Positions 1 to 7,660 of a stretch of 55,889 nt of DNA are shown here, one piece after another. This DNA is from Trichodesmium erythraeum GBRTRLIN201 (lineage in GTDB: Bacteria > Cyanobacteriota > Cyanobacteriia > Cyanobacteriales > Microcoleaceae), in NCBI GenBank assembly GCA_018457135.1, contig JAGGDU010000160.1:1-55889 (forward strand), read 5' to 3'. The notes under the pieces are model-generated. The model did no database searches and was not told where the DNA came from. It saw only the letters and a program-made list of their open reading frames with translations. The position numbers were made by a program, and so were the translations under genes. The first letter of the stretch is position 1; each line of letters starts with the position of its first letter.

Positions 1-49
1 GAGAGTTGATTATGCTGTTAAGTTAACGTCCTAACCTTTGCTTCGATTG

Positions 50-736
50 CTATAATTCAAATTCAATGTGTGCTAAAATGCGACGGACAAATGCTCCATC
101 ATAGTTTTTGGCGAGGTTCGTGGCAAAAATTACGACTCCATCAAATTTGTCTAGTTGAAGTAACATTACGGAACGACTAACATTAACTCCATGATCGGAA
201 CTTTGGGTGACATTAGTTAATCTTTTTCCTAAGATAGAGTCAGCTTCATCAAAGAATAAAACTGAGTCAGTTTCTTGGGCTTTTTTAAAAGCTGCGGTAA
301 TGTTTTTTGGGGTTTCACCTACATATTTAGACTCAATTTCTGCGTAGTTAACTTTGATGATTTTTTTCTTTAAAATGTGAGCGATCGCTTCTGCACAAAA
401 AGTTTTACCTGTACCTGGTAACCCAAATAAATTAATTGCGGTACGTTTACCTCTGGGGTCAATACTTTTTAAGTTCCATTGGTAATATAAAATATCGTGA
501 TATTTAATTCTATTCAGTGCTGTATCAATTCTATTTTTGACGGTTGAGGGAACTATTAGATCGTCTAAACTTCTCTGAGGTTCTTCTGGGATAAACATTT
601 CCATTCTGTTTATTTCAGTTGTTTTATCAGAGGAATTATTGGTGGGAGTTTGTTGAGGAGGTTTGTTAATATTTGTAGTTTTTATTTCCTCTGTTTTTGT
701 ATTTGTACTTTTTTGTCTTTCCCATCCTGTAGGCAT
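50..736 (-). CDS. AAA+ ATPase, C-terminally shortened
   Basis: A 228-residue classical AAA ATPase of the Vps4/spastin/FtsH-like type. Visible motifs are Walker A GLPGTGKT (105-112), Walker B VLFFDEAD (159-165), sensor 1 FATN (about 204-207) and the arginine-finger pair FVRR (216-219). The first 50 residues are polar, low-complexity and probably flexible. The protein stops right after the arginine-finger helix, so the C-terminal alpha-helical lid that such ATPases normally carry is missing; this may be a truncation or an unusually short form. It is the last gene of a leftward operon behind four small proteins, about 100 bp after the preceding stop. Inference: it remodels or extracts the membrane-anchored small proteins encoded upstream. 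Confident as an AAA ATPase, unsure about activity. Confidence 0.85.
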   Translation of the reverse strand: MPTGWERQKSTNTKTEEIKTTNINKPPQQTPTNNSSDKTTEINRMEMFIPEEPQRSLDDLIVPSTVKNRIDTALNRIKYHDILYYQWNLKSIDPRGKRTAINLFGLPGTGKTFCAEAIAHILKKKIIKVNYAEIESKYVGETPKNITAAFKKAQETDSVLFFDEADSILGKRLTNVTQSSDHGVNVSRSVMLLQLDKFDGVVIFATNLAKNYDGAFVRRILAHIEFEL

Positions 737-840
737 AAATTAATTCTCCTTATAATAATTTGCTAAATATTGAAAAATTAAGTAGTTAGTTAAAAGTTTA
801 GACTATTAAATTTTTTTCCTGGCTACAGATTAATTTATTT

Positions 841-1170
841 TTAGTCAAGTAAATCCATAATTTTGCGCTTATAATATCCTTGTTTTTCTAGTTCCTTTAT
901 AACATCTTCATCATCTATTTCACTCATATTATATTCAGTTTCTGATATGATAGTTTTCCCTGTTTTTTCAGTTTTAATAAAGATTCTAGAACGCACAGTT
1001 CCAACCATTGAATCTAGTTTAACCCAAGCATCCATTAAATCACTTTTTGCCAAACCTTGTTGACGTAACCATTTAGCAACTATTTCTCGTATATCATCCC
1101 ATAATTTAACAACAATTAATGTTCCTACAGCTGCCGCTACTAACATACCTACTGCGACTAACCAACGCAT
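841..1170 (-). CDS. Small membrane-anchored protein, unknown function
   Basis: A 109-residue protein not assigned to a named family. Residues 1-22 form a hydrophobic N-terminal membrane anchor (WLVAVGMLVAAAVGTLIVV); the rest is hydrophilic and charged, probably cytoplasmic. Near the C-terminus, about residues 82-97, the segment IDDEDVIKELEKQG resembles a degenerate form of the LPEDVRxEFLxxG motif seen in the three genes upstream. It lies 22 bp after the stop of the preceding gene and about 100 bp before the AAA ATPase, all leftward, so co-transcription is likely. Inference: a membrane-bound partner or substrate of the ATPase. Reality of the gene is well supported by its operon position; function is unknown. 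Confidence 0.7.
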   Translation of the reverse strand: MRWLVAVGMLVAAAVGTLIVVKLWDDIREIVAKWLRQQGLAKSDLMDAWVKLDSMVGTVRSRIFIKTEKTGKTIISETEYNMSEIDDEDVIKELEKQGYYKRKIMDLLD

Positions 1171-1192
1171 AATATTTATTCTCCTATATCTA

Positions 1193-1639
1193 TTAGTTAT
1201 CCCAGGGAAAATTCCAGGGACGAGTCACAATATTACTACCACTTCTGAGAAATTCTGACCTAATTGTTTCTGGTAGTTCATCCCATTTCCAACTACTAGC
1301 AACGGAAAAATATGTACCGTTTTTGTAATCTAAATTTAGACGAATTTCTATATCATTAAAAGATGATAATTTAGTAAAAGTTAGTCTAGCATAATCAACT
1401 ATTTCGTTAATCCTAGCAATTATTTTAGGATTTGCTATACCCCGAATAGTTTGTAATATTTCTTGACTGGGTATGCCTAATTTTTCTGCTAATGATATAG
1501 ATAATTTTTCCTCAAACCAGCTATCAATATTCCTGCGATTTTCTGCTTCACTTTGTTTAGTTAAAAAATAGATACCTATACCTACTCCTATAACTGCAAT
1601 AATAGAAATGGCAAGCCAGTCAATTTTGATTTGATTCAT
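1193..1639 (-). CDS. Small membrane-anchored protein with C-terminal LPExxR motif
   Basis: A 148-residue protein with one N-terminal transmembrane segment (about residues 7-26, LAISIIAVIGVGIGIYFL) and a soluble remainder of about 120 residues. Starting at residue 119 it has WDELPETIRSEFLRSG, 14 residues before the C-terminus. The downstream paralogue-like neighbour has WDELPEDVRKEFLSKG in the equivalent place. Outside this motif the two proteins do not look alike, so the motif is probably a functional tag or docking peptide and not a trace of whole-gene duplication. The gene is third in the leftward operon, about 50 bp after the preceding stop. I do not recognise a family. Confidence 0.75.
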   Translation of the reverse strand: MNQIKIDWLAISIIAVIGVGIGIYFLTKQSEAENRRNIDSWFEEKLSISLAEKLGIPSQEILQTIRGIANPKIIARINEIVDYARLTFTKLSSFNDIEIRLNLDYKNGTYFSVASSWKWDELPETIRSEFLRSGSNIVTRPWNFPWDN

Positions 1640-1689
1640 TTTTTTTTACCCTAAATACTTAATTTTTTTGAGCAAAACATACTAGTTAA

Positions 1690-2172
1690 CTAAGCAGACA
1701 TATCCATTTCGTCATCGCGATTTTTTGTTACATCAATTTCACTTTCACTTTTTCCTTTGCTGAGAAATTCTTTACGCACATCTTCAGGTAATTCATCCCA
1801 ATTAACTTTCTCTTCTGTCTCTACTTTTACAGGAACTTTTTCACCAGACTCGAGAACTTTAATTACCCAAGATGTAACTCTTCTTATCCATTTGTTTGAT
1901 GACTTTCTTTCTAGTGTTACTACTTGCTTTAACAAAAATTTACGCAACTTTTTCCAGGCTTTGCGAATGATCTTACGGGTATCAACAGCTTGATTATCTA
2001 AAGCACTAAATGCTTTTCTTACTGCACTTTCAATTGAAGGAATATTATTTTTAATCCAAGGAAAAAGACTATCTTCTGCCCAGCCTAAAATTTGATCCCA
2101 AAATATTAATGCGAAAGTTGCTGAAACCCCTAAAGCACCTGCTATAGCCCACATAAATAGTGGAATTGGCAT
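1690..2172 (-). CDS. Small membrane-anchored protein with C-terminal LPExxR motif
   Basis: A 160-residue protein. Residues 5-25 are a strong hydrophobic segment (MWAIAGALGVSATFALIFW), followed by an amphipathic, Lys/Arg-rich helical region (about 60-110) and an acidic, polar tail. The motif WDELPEDVRKEFLSKG begins at residue 125, followed by 20 acidic or polar residues. It starts 4 bp after the stop of the upstream 189-residue gene, a spacing typical of translational coupling. I do not recognise the family. The shared tail motif and operon position link it to the neighbouring small proteins and to the AAA ATPase; its exact role is unknown. Confidence 0.75.
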   Translation of the reverse strand: MPIPLFMWAIAGALGVSATFALIFWDQILGWAEDSLFPWIKNNIPSIESAVRKAFSALDNQAVDTRKIIRKAWKKLRKFLLKQVVTLERKSSNKWIRRVTSWVIKVLESGEKVPVKVETEEKVNWDELPEDVRKEFLSKGKSESEIDVTKNRDDEMDMSA

Positions 2173-2176
2173 AATT

Positions 2177-2746
2177 TTACTCCTTTGGATAAAGTTTAAA
2201 AGTTAATTTTTTTTCACCCTCGCGTAACCACTCTGAACGTACATCTTCAGGTAAACTATCTCTATCTAATTCCTGTTCTATTCTTGTTACTATTGGTTTG
2301 TTTTCTTTAATGTAATAAATTTCTATTTGACGATTATAAGTTTGAACTTTGAGTAATTCAGGTTCATAATTTACTTTAGGTTCATAATTTACTTTAATAG
2401 TTAAAATTAATGCTTTTGCGGCTTCGAGAAGTGTCGGGTTAATTTCTGATCCTTCTTTTACTAATTGTTCGTCAAACTCTCTACAAAGTTTATAGGTAAT
2501 TCTTAAACATTGGGTAATTCTTAAAGGTTCAGATCTTGGTTGAGGCAAGTTTTTTTGCAGAAATTTGGCAATGCTTTGATAAACTTCCTGTCTGTTAGAA
2601 ATATCATTGTCTGGTTCAATTTCTAAAACATTAAAAATATCGTTCAAAGCATTTTTTACTTCTTTTGGTAAATCTTTTTGGTGTAGATACTTTATAACTG
2701 TATAGAATGGTTTTTTTAATAAGCGAGATAATTCCCTTTCTTTCAT
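2177..2746 (-). CDS. Soluble protein with C-terminal LPEDVR motif, first gene of operon
   Basis: A 189-residue, mostly helical, charged protein without an obvious membrane segment, which separates it from the three membrane-anchored proteins downstream. Near the C-terminus, from about residue 161, it has DRDSLPEDVRSEWLREG, the third clear copy of the operon's shared motif. A short internal duplication, VNYEPKVNYEPE (about residues 130-141), is seen both in protein and DNA. It is the first gene of the leftward operon; its start is about 200 bp from the divergently transcribed STAND gene. I do not recognise a family. Inference: it may be the soluble adaptor or regulator of the group. Confidence 0.7.
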   Translation of the reverse strand: MKERELSRLLKKPFYTVIKYLHQKDLPKEVKNALNDIFNVLEIEPDNDISNRQEVYQSIAKFLQKNLPQPRSEPLRITQCLRITYKLCREFDEQLVKEGSEINPTLLEAAKALILTIKVNYEPKVNYEPELLKVQTYNRQIEIYYIKENKPIVTRIEQELDRDSLPEDVRSEWLREGEKKLTFKLYPKE

Positions 2747-2947
2747 AAATCAACCTAGTGACTTAATTTTTACTATCCTTCTATTGCATCACATTTTTTT
2801 TCTATTGTCAGTAGGGAATAGTCGGCATAAGTAGGGAATTTAATGATGAAAAAAAGTCTCTTTTATCATTAAATTTGGTAAAAAAAATTGTTGTGTAGGA
2901 TAATGTAGGACTACAATACATATAAAGTCCTTTACCTAACCTCATCT
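2747..2947. promoter_or_regulatory. Divergent intergenic region with direct and inverted repeats
   Basis: This 200-bp spacer must hold promoters for both the small-protein/AAA operon and the STAND gene. It contains GTAGGGAAT twice (2811 and 2831), two further GTAGGA-type words near 2896 and 2906, and an 11-bp perfect inverted repeat AATTTAATGAT / ATCATTAAATT (2837-2847 and 2865-2875). Repeats of this kind suggest an operator for a shared regulator, but no regulator binding is shown. Confidence 0.45.
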
Positions 2948-4363
2948 ATGGATATCCAAGAAATATTGAATTTAGCTGACCATCTCATCTTTAACAAAAC
3001 AGGAAAACATTTAGAAGACCTACAACAAGCTATATTAAAGGGTGTTTTTCAAGGTAAAAAATATTCAGAAATAGCTCAAGAATGTCAATGCACTAACGGT
3101 CATGTCAGGGATGTTGCTTCAGAATTATGGAAAACTTTTTCAGATACTTTTGGAGAACAAGTAAATAAATCTAATCTACGTACCACATTTGAAAGATGGC
3201 AGTTTTCAATAGTTTCATCTCCAAAGATAGAAAAAGACTTTATAGGAATTAAAAATATAAATTTTTGCCCGGAAACTTCCCCTTCTTCAGAAACTATAAA
3301 ACCTGAAAATTTGACTCAGCCAAATATTAACAAATGCCAGACTATTCCTCGACCAAAAATAAACCTATCAGATGCACCAGACTATAAAAAATTCTATGGT
3401 CGAAATCAGGAAATAAAAACTCTGAAAAAATGGATTCTCCAAGAACAAAAAAAATTAGTAATTCTCCATGGAATAATTGGTATTGGCAAAACAGCATTAG
3501 CTCTCCAACTAATCAAAAATATTCAAAATAAGTTCGACTATATAATTTGGCAAAGTCTGCGAGACTCCCCACCTCTTAAAACAATTCAAACTAACCTCAT
3601 TAAATTTATTTCTAACCAAAAATTGACTATTGAAACTTCAGGAAATTCCTATCTTCTAGAAAATTTGAGAAAGCACCGTTGCCTGATAATACTAGATGAC
3701 ATCCAAACAATATTTAGCAGTAGGAAACTAGCAAGTCATTACCTGCCAGAATATGAAAACTACAGTCAATTTTTCCAACTTATTGGCGAACTCTCTCATC
3801 AGAGTTGTTGCTTAATTATTAGTAGAGAAAAACTTAGAGAAATTAGCAGTGGTAAAAATACATCTGTTCGCTCATTACATCTGAAAGGTTTAGATGAGGA
3901 AGCAGCTATAAAAATTCTCAAAGACCAAGATCTAGAAGTAGACGCTCAAGGGCAAAAACTAATTAATTTTTATCAAGGCAACCCGACTTGGTTAAATATA
4001 ATTGCTACTACTATTAATGATTTATTTGCTGGGAGCGTCTCAGAATTATTTCAATATGACTCCCTATTTTTAGATGCAGATATCAAAGAATTATTACATC
4101 AGCAGTTTGCCCGTTTATCAGAGTTAGAAAAACAAATAATCTCTCACTTAGCAACTAAAACTGAAGCAGTGGCTATTTCAACTTTATTAGATAATTTACA
4201 AATACCACTTTCAGATTTATTGAACATAATTAAATCTTTGCAGCGACGTTCTCTAATAGAAAAACAAGAAAACAATTTTATTCTTTTACCTTTGCTGAAA
4301 CTATATTTTTTATCCAATGAAGTAGGAGCAAATTCCCATTTGTCTCTACATTCTTGCGGTTAG
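2948..4363 (+). CDS. STAND NTPase with N-terminal VMAP-type HTH
   Basis: A 471-residue signal-transduction NTPase. Residues 1-80 match the HTH domain found at the N-terminus of many cyanobacterial vWA-MoxR-associated and NB-ARC/WD40 proteins (pattern NKTGKHLEDLQQAIL, YSEIAQEC, GHVRDVASELWK). A poorly conserved linker follows, then an NB-ARC-type NTPase: FYGRNQEIKTL near 148, Walker A GIIGIGKTAL near 175, Walker B LIILDDIQ near 245, then LIISREKLRE and a winged-helix-like region to about 450. The WD40 or TPR sensor that usually follows is absent and the protein ends shortly after the winged-helix region. Such proteins are proposed to be switch components of conflict or cell-death systems. It is divergent from the small-protein/AAA operon, so a joint system is possible. 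Confidence 0.85.
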   Translation: MDIQEILNLADHLIFNKTGKHLEDLQQAILKGVFQGKKYSEIAQECQCTNGHVRDVASELWKTFSDTFGEQVNKSNLRTTFERWQFSIVSSPKIEKDFIGIKNINFCPETSPSSETIKPENLTQPNINKCQTIPRPKINLSDAPDYKKFYGRNQEIKTLKKWILQEQKKLVILHGIIGIGKTALALQLIKNIQNKFDYIIWQSLRDSPPLKTIQTNLIKFISNQKLTIETSGNSYLLENLRKHRCLIILDDIQTIFSSRKLASHYLPEYENYSQFFQLIGELSHQSCCLIISREKLREISSGKNTSVRSLHLKGLDEEAAIKILKDQDLEVDAQGQKLINFYQGNPTWLNIIATTINDLFAGSVSELFQYDSLFLDADIKELLHQQFARLSELEKQIISHLATKTEAVAISTLLDNLQIPLSDLLNIIKSLQRRSLIEKQENNFILLPLLKLYFLSNEVGANSHLSLHSCG

Positions 4364-5009
4364 TAAATTTGATAGGAGAGAAAATTTACAGCAGATTTCT
4401 GGCAAATTATGTATACAGTAAATAGTGAAAATAATGTAGTGTGAGCATCTTACTACTGTAGCTTTACTTTATAACAATGGAAAGTTCTGTATTAATAGTA
4501 TAGACACTGCTATAGCAATCTGAAATAGTTTCTAATATTAAATCTATTTGAGACACTAATTAATATTTATGAAGGCAAGGTACTTATAGGGCAAACAGGA
4601 GGTATAAGGGTTTGAAAGGAATTAAAATAAATATGTTTTTGATAACTGAACTTAGTATAATATTTGATCATAGGAGTTAAGTTTTAAAACCTAAGTTAAA
4701 ATGACATTGGAAGACTAAAACCCTAATTTTTTTTTACCAATTATTTATGAACGCTACATCTTTAATTGCATTAATTAAGTCTGATAATAGATGAGTAGGT
4801 AGTCAAAAATAGATATAATTAACAAATATAGAAAAAAATTTCATTGAGGTAAAATAATTATGCTAATGTTGTGAATTTGCTTAAATAAATTACTCTCGCA
4901 TAATTTTTACAATAGCCAAAAATAAAACTAGTAAATAAGTATATTAACAATCAAATTTATGAAAAACTAATGCCACAAGAAAAACAAGGAAATACTAAAT
5001 GCTTAAATA
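4364..5009. other. Gene-free stretch
   Basis: About 650 bp of AT-rich sequence downstream of the STAND gene. No credible reading frame or RNA gene was seen. There is no recognisable WD40 remnant that would explain the missing C-terminal sensor of the STAND protein. Confidence 0.5.
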
Positions 5010-5605
5010 CTAACAAACAAAACTGGTTAATATTCCTAAAATATTCGGTAAGTTATAAACAGAATATTCCTCTAAATCTATAACTATTGTTTTAGATTCT
5101 AACTCTATAAATTGCCAAGCATTACCAGTAGTAATAACTCCATAAATCTTGGGAATTTCTTTGCCTTTGCTTTGATTAAAAATTTGAGCAGCAAGCATTT
5201 CTGCCATACATTGAGCTAAACCATTTCTCAGGTTATCGTTTTTAGCTTCTACTAAAGTTATTACTGGTGCTTTGAGAACTATTTGCTGAGTTGATAAACT
5301 GATAATAAAGTCACAAAAAACATTTAATCCTAAATCTGGATTAACATTAAACTCAATCCCTGAAAATAAACTTATCTGGTTATTAGATATTTTTTTAATT
5401 CTGCTAATATCGGCGCAATAATAAATTCTGAACAAGCTTTTTCCGAAGCGATCGCTACTGCTAATGGTAAATAATATTCTAAAGCTTCTTGAATAAATTT
5501 ACTGGGATAAACTTCTGGTAGTTGATTAAATTTACCCAATTTTTCGACCAAGTTGAGATTAAAATTTGCCAGAACTTCTTCTAGGGTAAATCTACTATAA
5601 AACAT
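5010..5605 (-). pseudogene. Nuclease-fold conserved cyanobacterial protein, frameshifted
   Basis: Two overlapping frames together encode one protein of about 198 residues of a family common in cyanobacteria, with a restriction-endonuclease-like (PD-(D/E)XK) core. The first frame (start at 5605) gives MFYSRFTLEEVLANF to EFIIAPILAELKK; the second continues KISNNQISLFSGIEFNVN, CDFIIS and VTLVEAKN to GILTSFVC. D of CDFIIS and E/K of EAKN fit the nuclease-like acidic and lysine positions. The frames join at a run of seven T on the plus strand (5390-5396); eight would restore the frame. This could be a natural mutation, transcript slippage, or a sequencing error. The start lies inside the 563-bp duplicated unit. 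Function in the family is not established. Confidence 0.75.
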
Positions 5606-5794
5606 TATTTTTTCGACGTTGATTATTTAGTAGTTGTCCATTCTAAAGGTAGTCTATTATATTATTTTGTTGAATGAAAATGAGGAGTATCTTGCTTCTT
5701 TGCGACAGGGGTAGTAGAGTTTTTCATCTACTTCTACCATTACACAAAACAAACTACCTATTATTTTTCTATTCTTTTTTTTAGTTAAAGCTAA

Positions 5795-5864
5795 TAGGGT
5801 GAGTAAATATTTACTAATTGAGATAATTAGATCTCAAATAAAATTTACTCACCCTAATTTTTTT
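5795..5864 (+). terminator. Long hairpin followed by T-run
   Basis: A perfect 14-bp stem (left arm TAGGGTGAGTAAAT at 5795-5808, right arm at 5843-5856) encloses a smaller stem TGAGAT/ATCTCA, followed by a seven-T run on the plus strand. It has the form of an intrinsic terminator or a cruciform. A second copy lies at 6358-6427 because of the tandem duplication. No plus-strand gene is seen directly upstream, so its role is uncertain. Confidence 0.45.
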
Positions 5865-5894
5865 GACTATTTTCTAGCACGGTAAAAATAATTA

Positions 5895-6158
5895 TTAATC
5901 TATCTTTGTTGGTTGTCGGTAACACCAACCGAATAAAGTAGCACCAATAACCAATTTAATTATTTCTAATAACCAGTATCCGCCGTGCATTTGGTTCATT
6001 GCCACAGGAACTTCTTTAACTGACTCAAATAAACTTAGATTAATACCCAAAGCAGTCATTTGAGGAGTTAAACCGTAGGTATCAATTAGAACTATTCCTA
6101 ATAATATTATAGAAAAAATAATTGCTGTTTTACTCTTTTTAATAAAATTACTAGCCTT
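5895..6158 (-). pseudogene. Truncated copy of TMEM205-like membrane protein gene
   Basis: This is the duplicated 3' part of the intact gene at 6458-6970. It encodes only the last 87 or so residues (from about KASNFIKK to YRQPTKID), covering the last two membrane segments. At its 5' end it is joined to the start codon region of the nuclease-fold gene, which reads ATG TTT TAT AAA GGC and then TAG, so no fusion protein can be made. It is a by-product of the tandem duplication. Confidence 0.85.
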
Positions 6159-6457
6159 TATAAAACATTATTTTTTCGACGTTGCTTATTTAGTAGTTGT
6201 CCATTCTAAAGGTAGTCTATTATATTATTTTGTTGAATAAAAATGAGGAGTATCTTGCTTCTTTGCGACAGGGGTAGTAGAGTTTTTCATCTACTTCTAC
6301 CATTACACAAAACAAACTACCTATTATTTTTCTATTCTTTTTTTTAGTTAAAGCTAATAGGGTGAGTAAATATTTACTAATTGAGATAATTAGATCTCAA
6401 ATAAAATTTACTCACCCTAATTTTTTTGACTATTTTCTAGCACGGTAAAAATAATTA

Positions 6458-6970
6458 TTAATCTATCTTTGTTGGTTGTCGGTAACACCAACCGAATAAA
6501 GTAGCACCAATAACCAATTTAATTATTTCTAATAACCAGTATCCGCCGTGCATTTGGTTCATTGCCACAGGAACTTCTTTAACTGACTCAAATAAACTTA
6601 GATTAATACCCAAAGCAGTCATTTGAGGAGTTAAACCGTAGGTATCAATTAGAACTATTCCTAATAATATTATAGAAAAAATAATTGCTGTTTTACTCTT
6701 TTTAATAAAATTACTAGCCTTAGTACTTAACACTAATAAACCTGTTAAACCTAAGCTGGCACAAAGTAATTCAACTCGGTTAAATACAGAAAATATTACT
6801 GAACCTGCTACTGTAAAATCTGGTGTATTCATCATCCCAGAAGCATACATACTTGGCATAATTACTAGGTCTAAAACTATGCAGGCGCTTAACCAGAAAC
6901 CTAGAGTTAAACAAACTATTGTTTGCCAACGTTGTTGATTATATTTTAGATTTGGAGAAATAATTGTCAT
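6458..6970 (-). CDS. Four-helix membrane protein, TMEM205/DUF4149-like
   Basis: A 170-residue integral membrane protein with four predicted transmembrane segments (about 17-39, 66-82, 92-110 and 145-162). It contains NRVELLCA in the second helix and MHGGYWLLEIIKL before the last, resembling the TMEM205-like/DUF4149 group of small cyanobacterial membrane proteins; the assignment is by pattern only. Its 3' half was duplicated in tandem, leaving a fragment downstream. The start ATG at 6970 opens with a polar, Asn/Gln-rich stretch before the first helix. No operon partner is evident. Biochemical function of the family is not established. Confidence 0.7.
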   Translation of the reverse strand: MTIISPNLKYNQQRWQTIVCLTLGFWLSACIVLDLVIMPSMYASGMMNTPDFTVAGSVIFSVFNRVELLCASLGLTGLLVLSTKASNFIKKSKTAIIFSIILLGIVLIDTYGLTPQMTALGINLSLFESVKEVPVAMNQMHGGYWLLEIIKLVIGATLFGWCYRQPTKID

Positions 6971-7660
6971 CGACTTTTACCTTAATGTATCTAGCGACTG
7001 ATTTACAGCTTAACGAAAATTCTACTCAATTAGTATTAAGTAGTATTAAGTATTTTTACAATTTGCTTTTAATCGGAAATAAGAATAGAAAAAAAAAGAA
7101 AAATAACTATACTTCATTAACATCAGAAACGGTATATATACTTCCTAGGATAGGTTGCAACATTTTAGAAAAGAGAGTTTTGCCTCTAAACTAAAGTTAA
7201 AATGAAATTTATAAAATGGGATTTATATAACCAAACCCCTATAGTTTTTTTTCATAAATTTTCTAATAAAACCATATAGTGTTTACTAATTTGAGTAATT
7301 ACCTAAATATTTTTAGCATTGTTAAAATTTACTAAAGAATACCTATAAAATAAAAAAAAATTAAATTAAAAAACGAATGTTTAGAGAGCAAGAAAATTTA
7401 GAGCTTACTGAATAAGTTTTATGGGTGAATGTAGTCAGCAAATAATTAGAATAAATAGACATTACAGAGGATGTAGTCATAATTATTTTACCTCAATTTT
7501 TCTGCTCTTCATAACTTAAAAATTGATAATTTTAGGCTGATAATAGCAAAAAGCTTGTATCTTTTTCAGACAAAAAAAGCTAAAGCTTCATTTGTAAATA
7601 CTTTCAGTTTTTTTTTCGACAAACCCTATTTAATTATTCTCAAAAAATTATTTTTGATTT
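6971..7660. other. Gene-free stretch
   Basis: About 690 bp without a convincing gene. A short frame at 6964-7194 is lysine- and asparagine-rich and has no family resemblance, so it is not annotated. ACAAACCCTAT at 7620 resembles the outer end of a repeat word (AGGGTTTG) seen also near 39025 and 54803. Confidence 0.45.

Larger units (their letters stand above)
5596..6721. repeat. 563-bp tandem direct duplication
   Basis: Unit 1 (5596-6158) and unit 2 (6159-6721) align at a constant 563-bp offset with very few differences (for example GATT/GCTT near 5622 and TGAATG/TGAATA near 5674). The unit starts at TATAAAACATTA, which contains the start codon of the nuclease-fold gene, and ends at CTAGCCTT inside the membrane-protein gene. 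The near-identity points to a recent event. It produced a truncated second copy of the 3' half of the membrane-protein gene and a second copy of the spacer and hairpin. Confidence 0.95.

Noticed and set aside
6964-7194. Open frame of 76 codons on the plus strand
   Set aside because: Low-complexity Lys/Asn content, overlaps the start of a real gene on the other strand, no family pattern or ribosome site.
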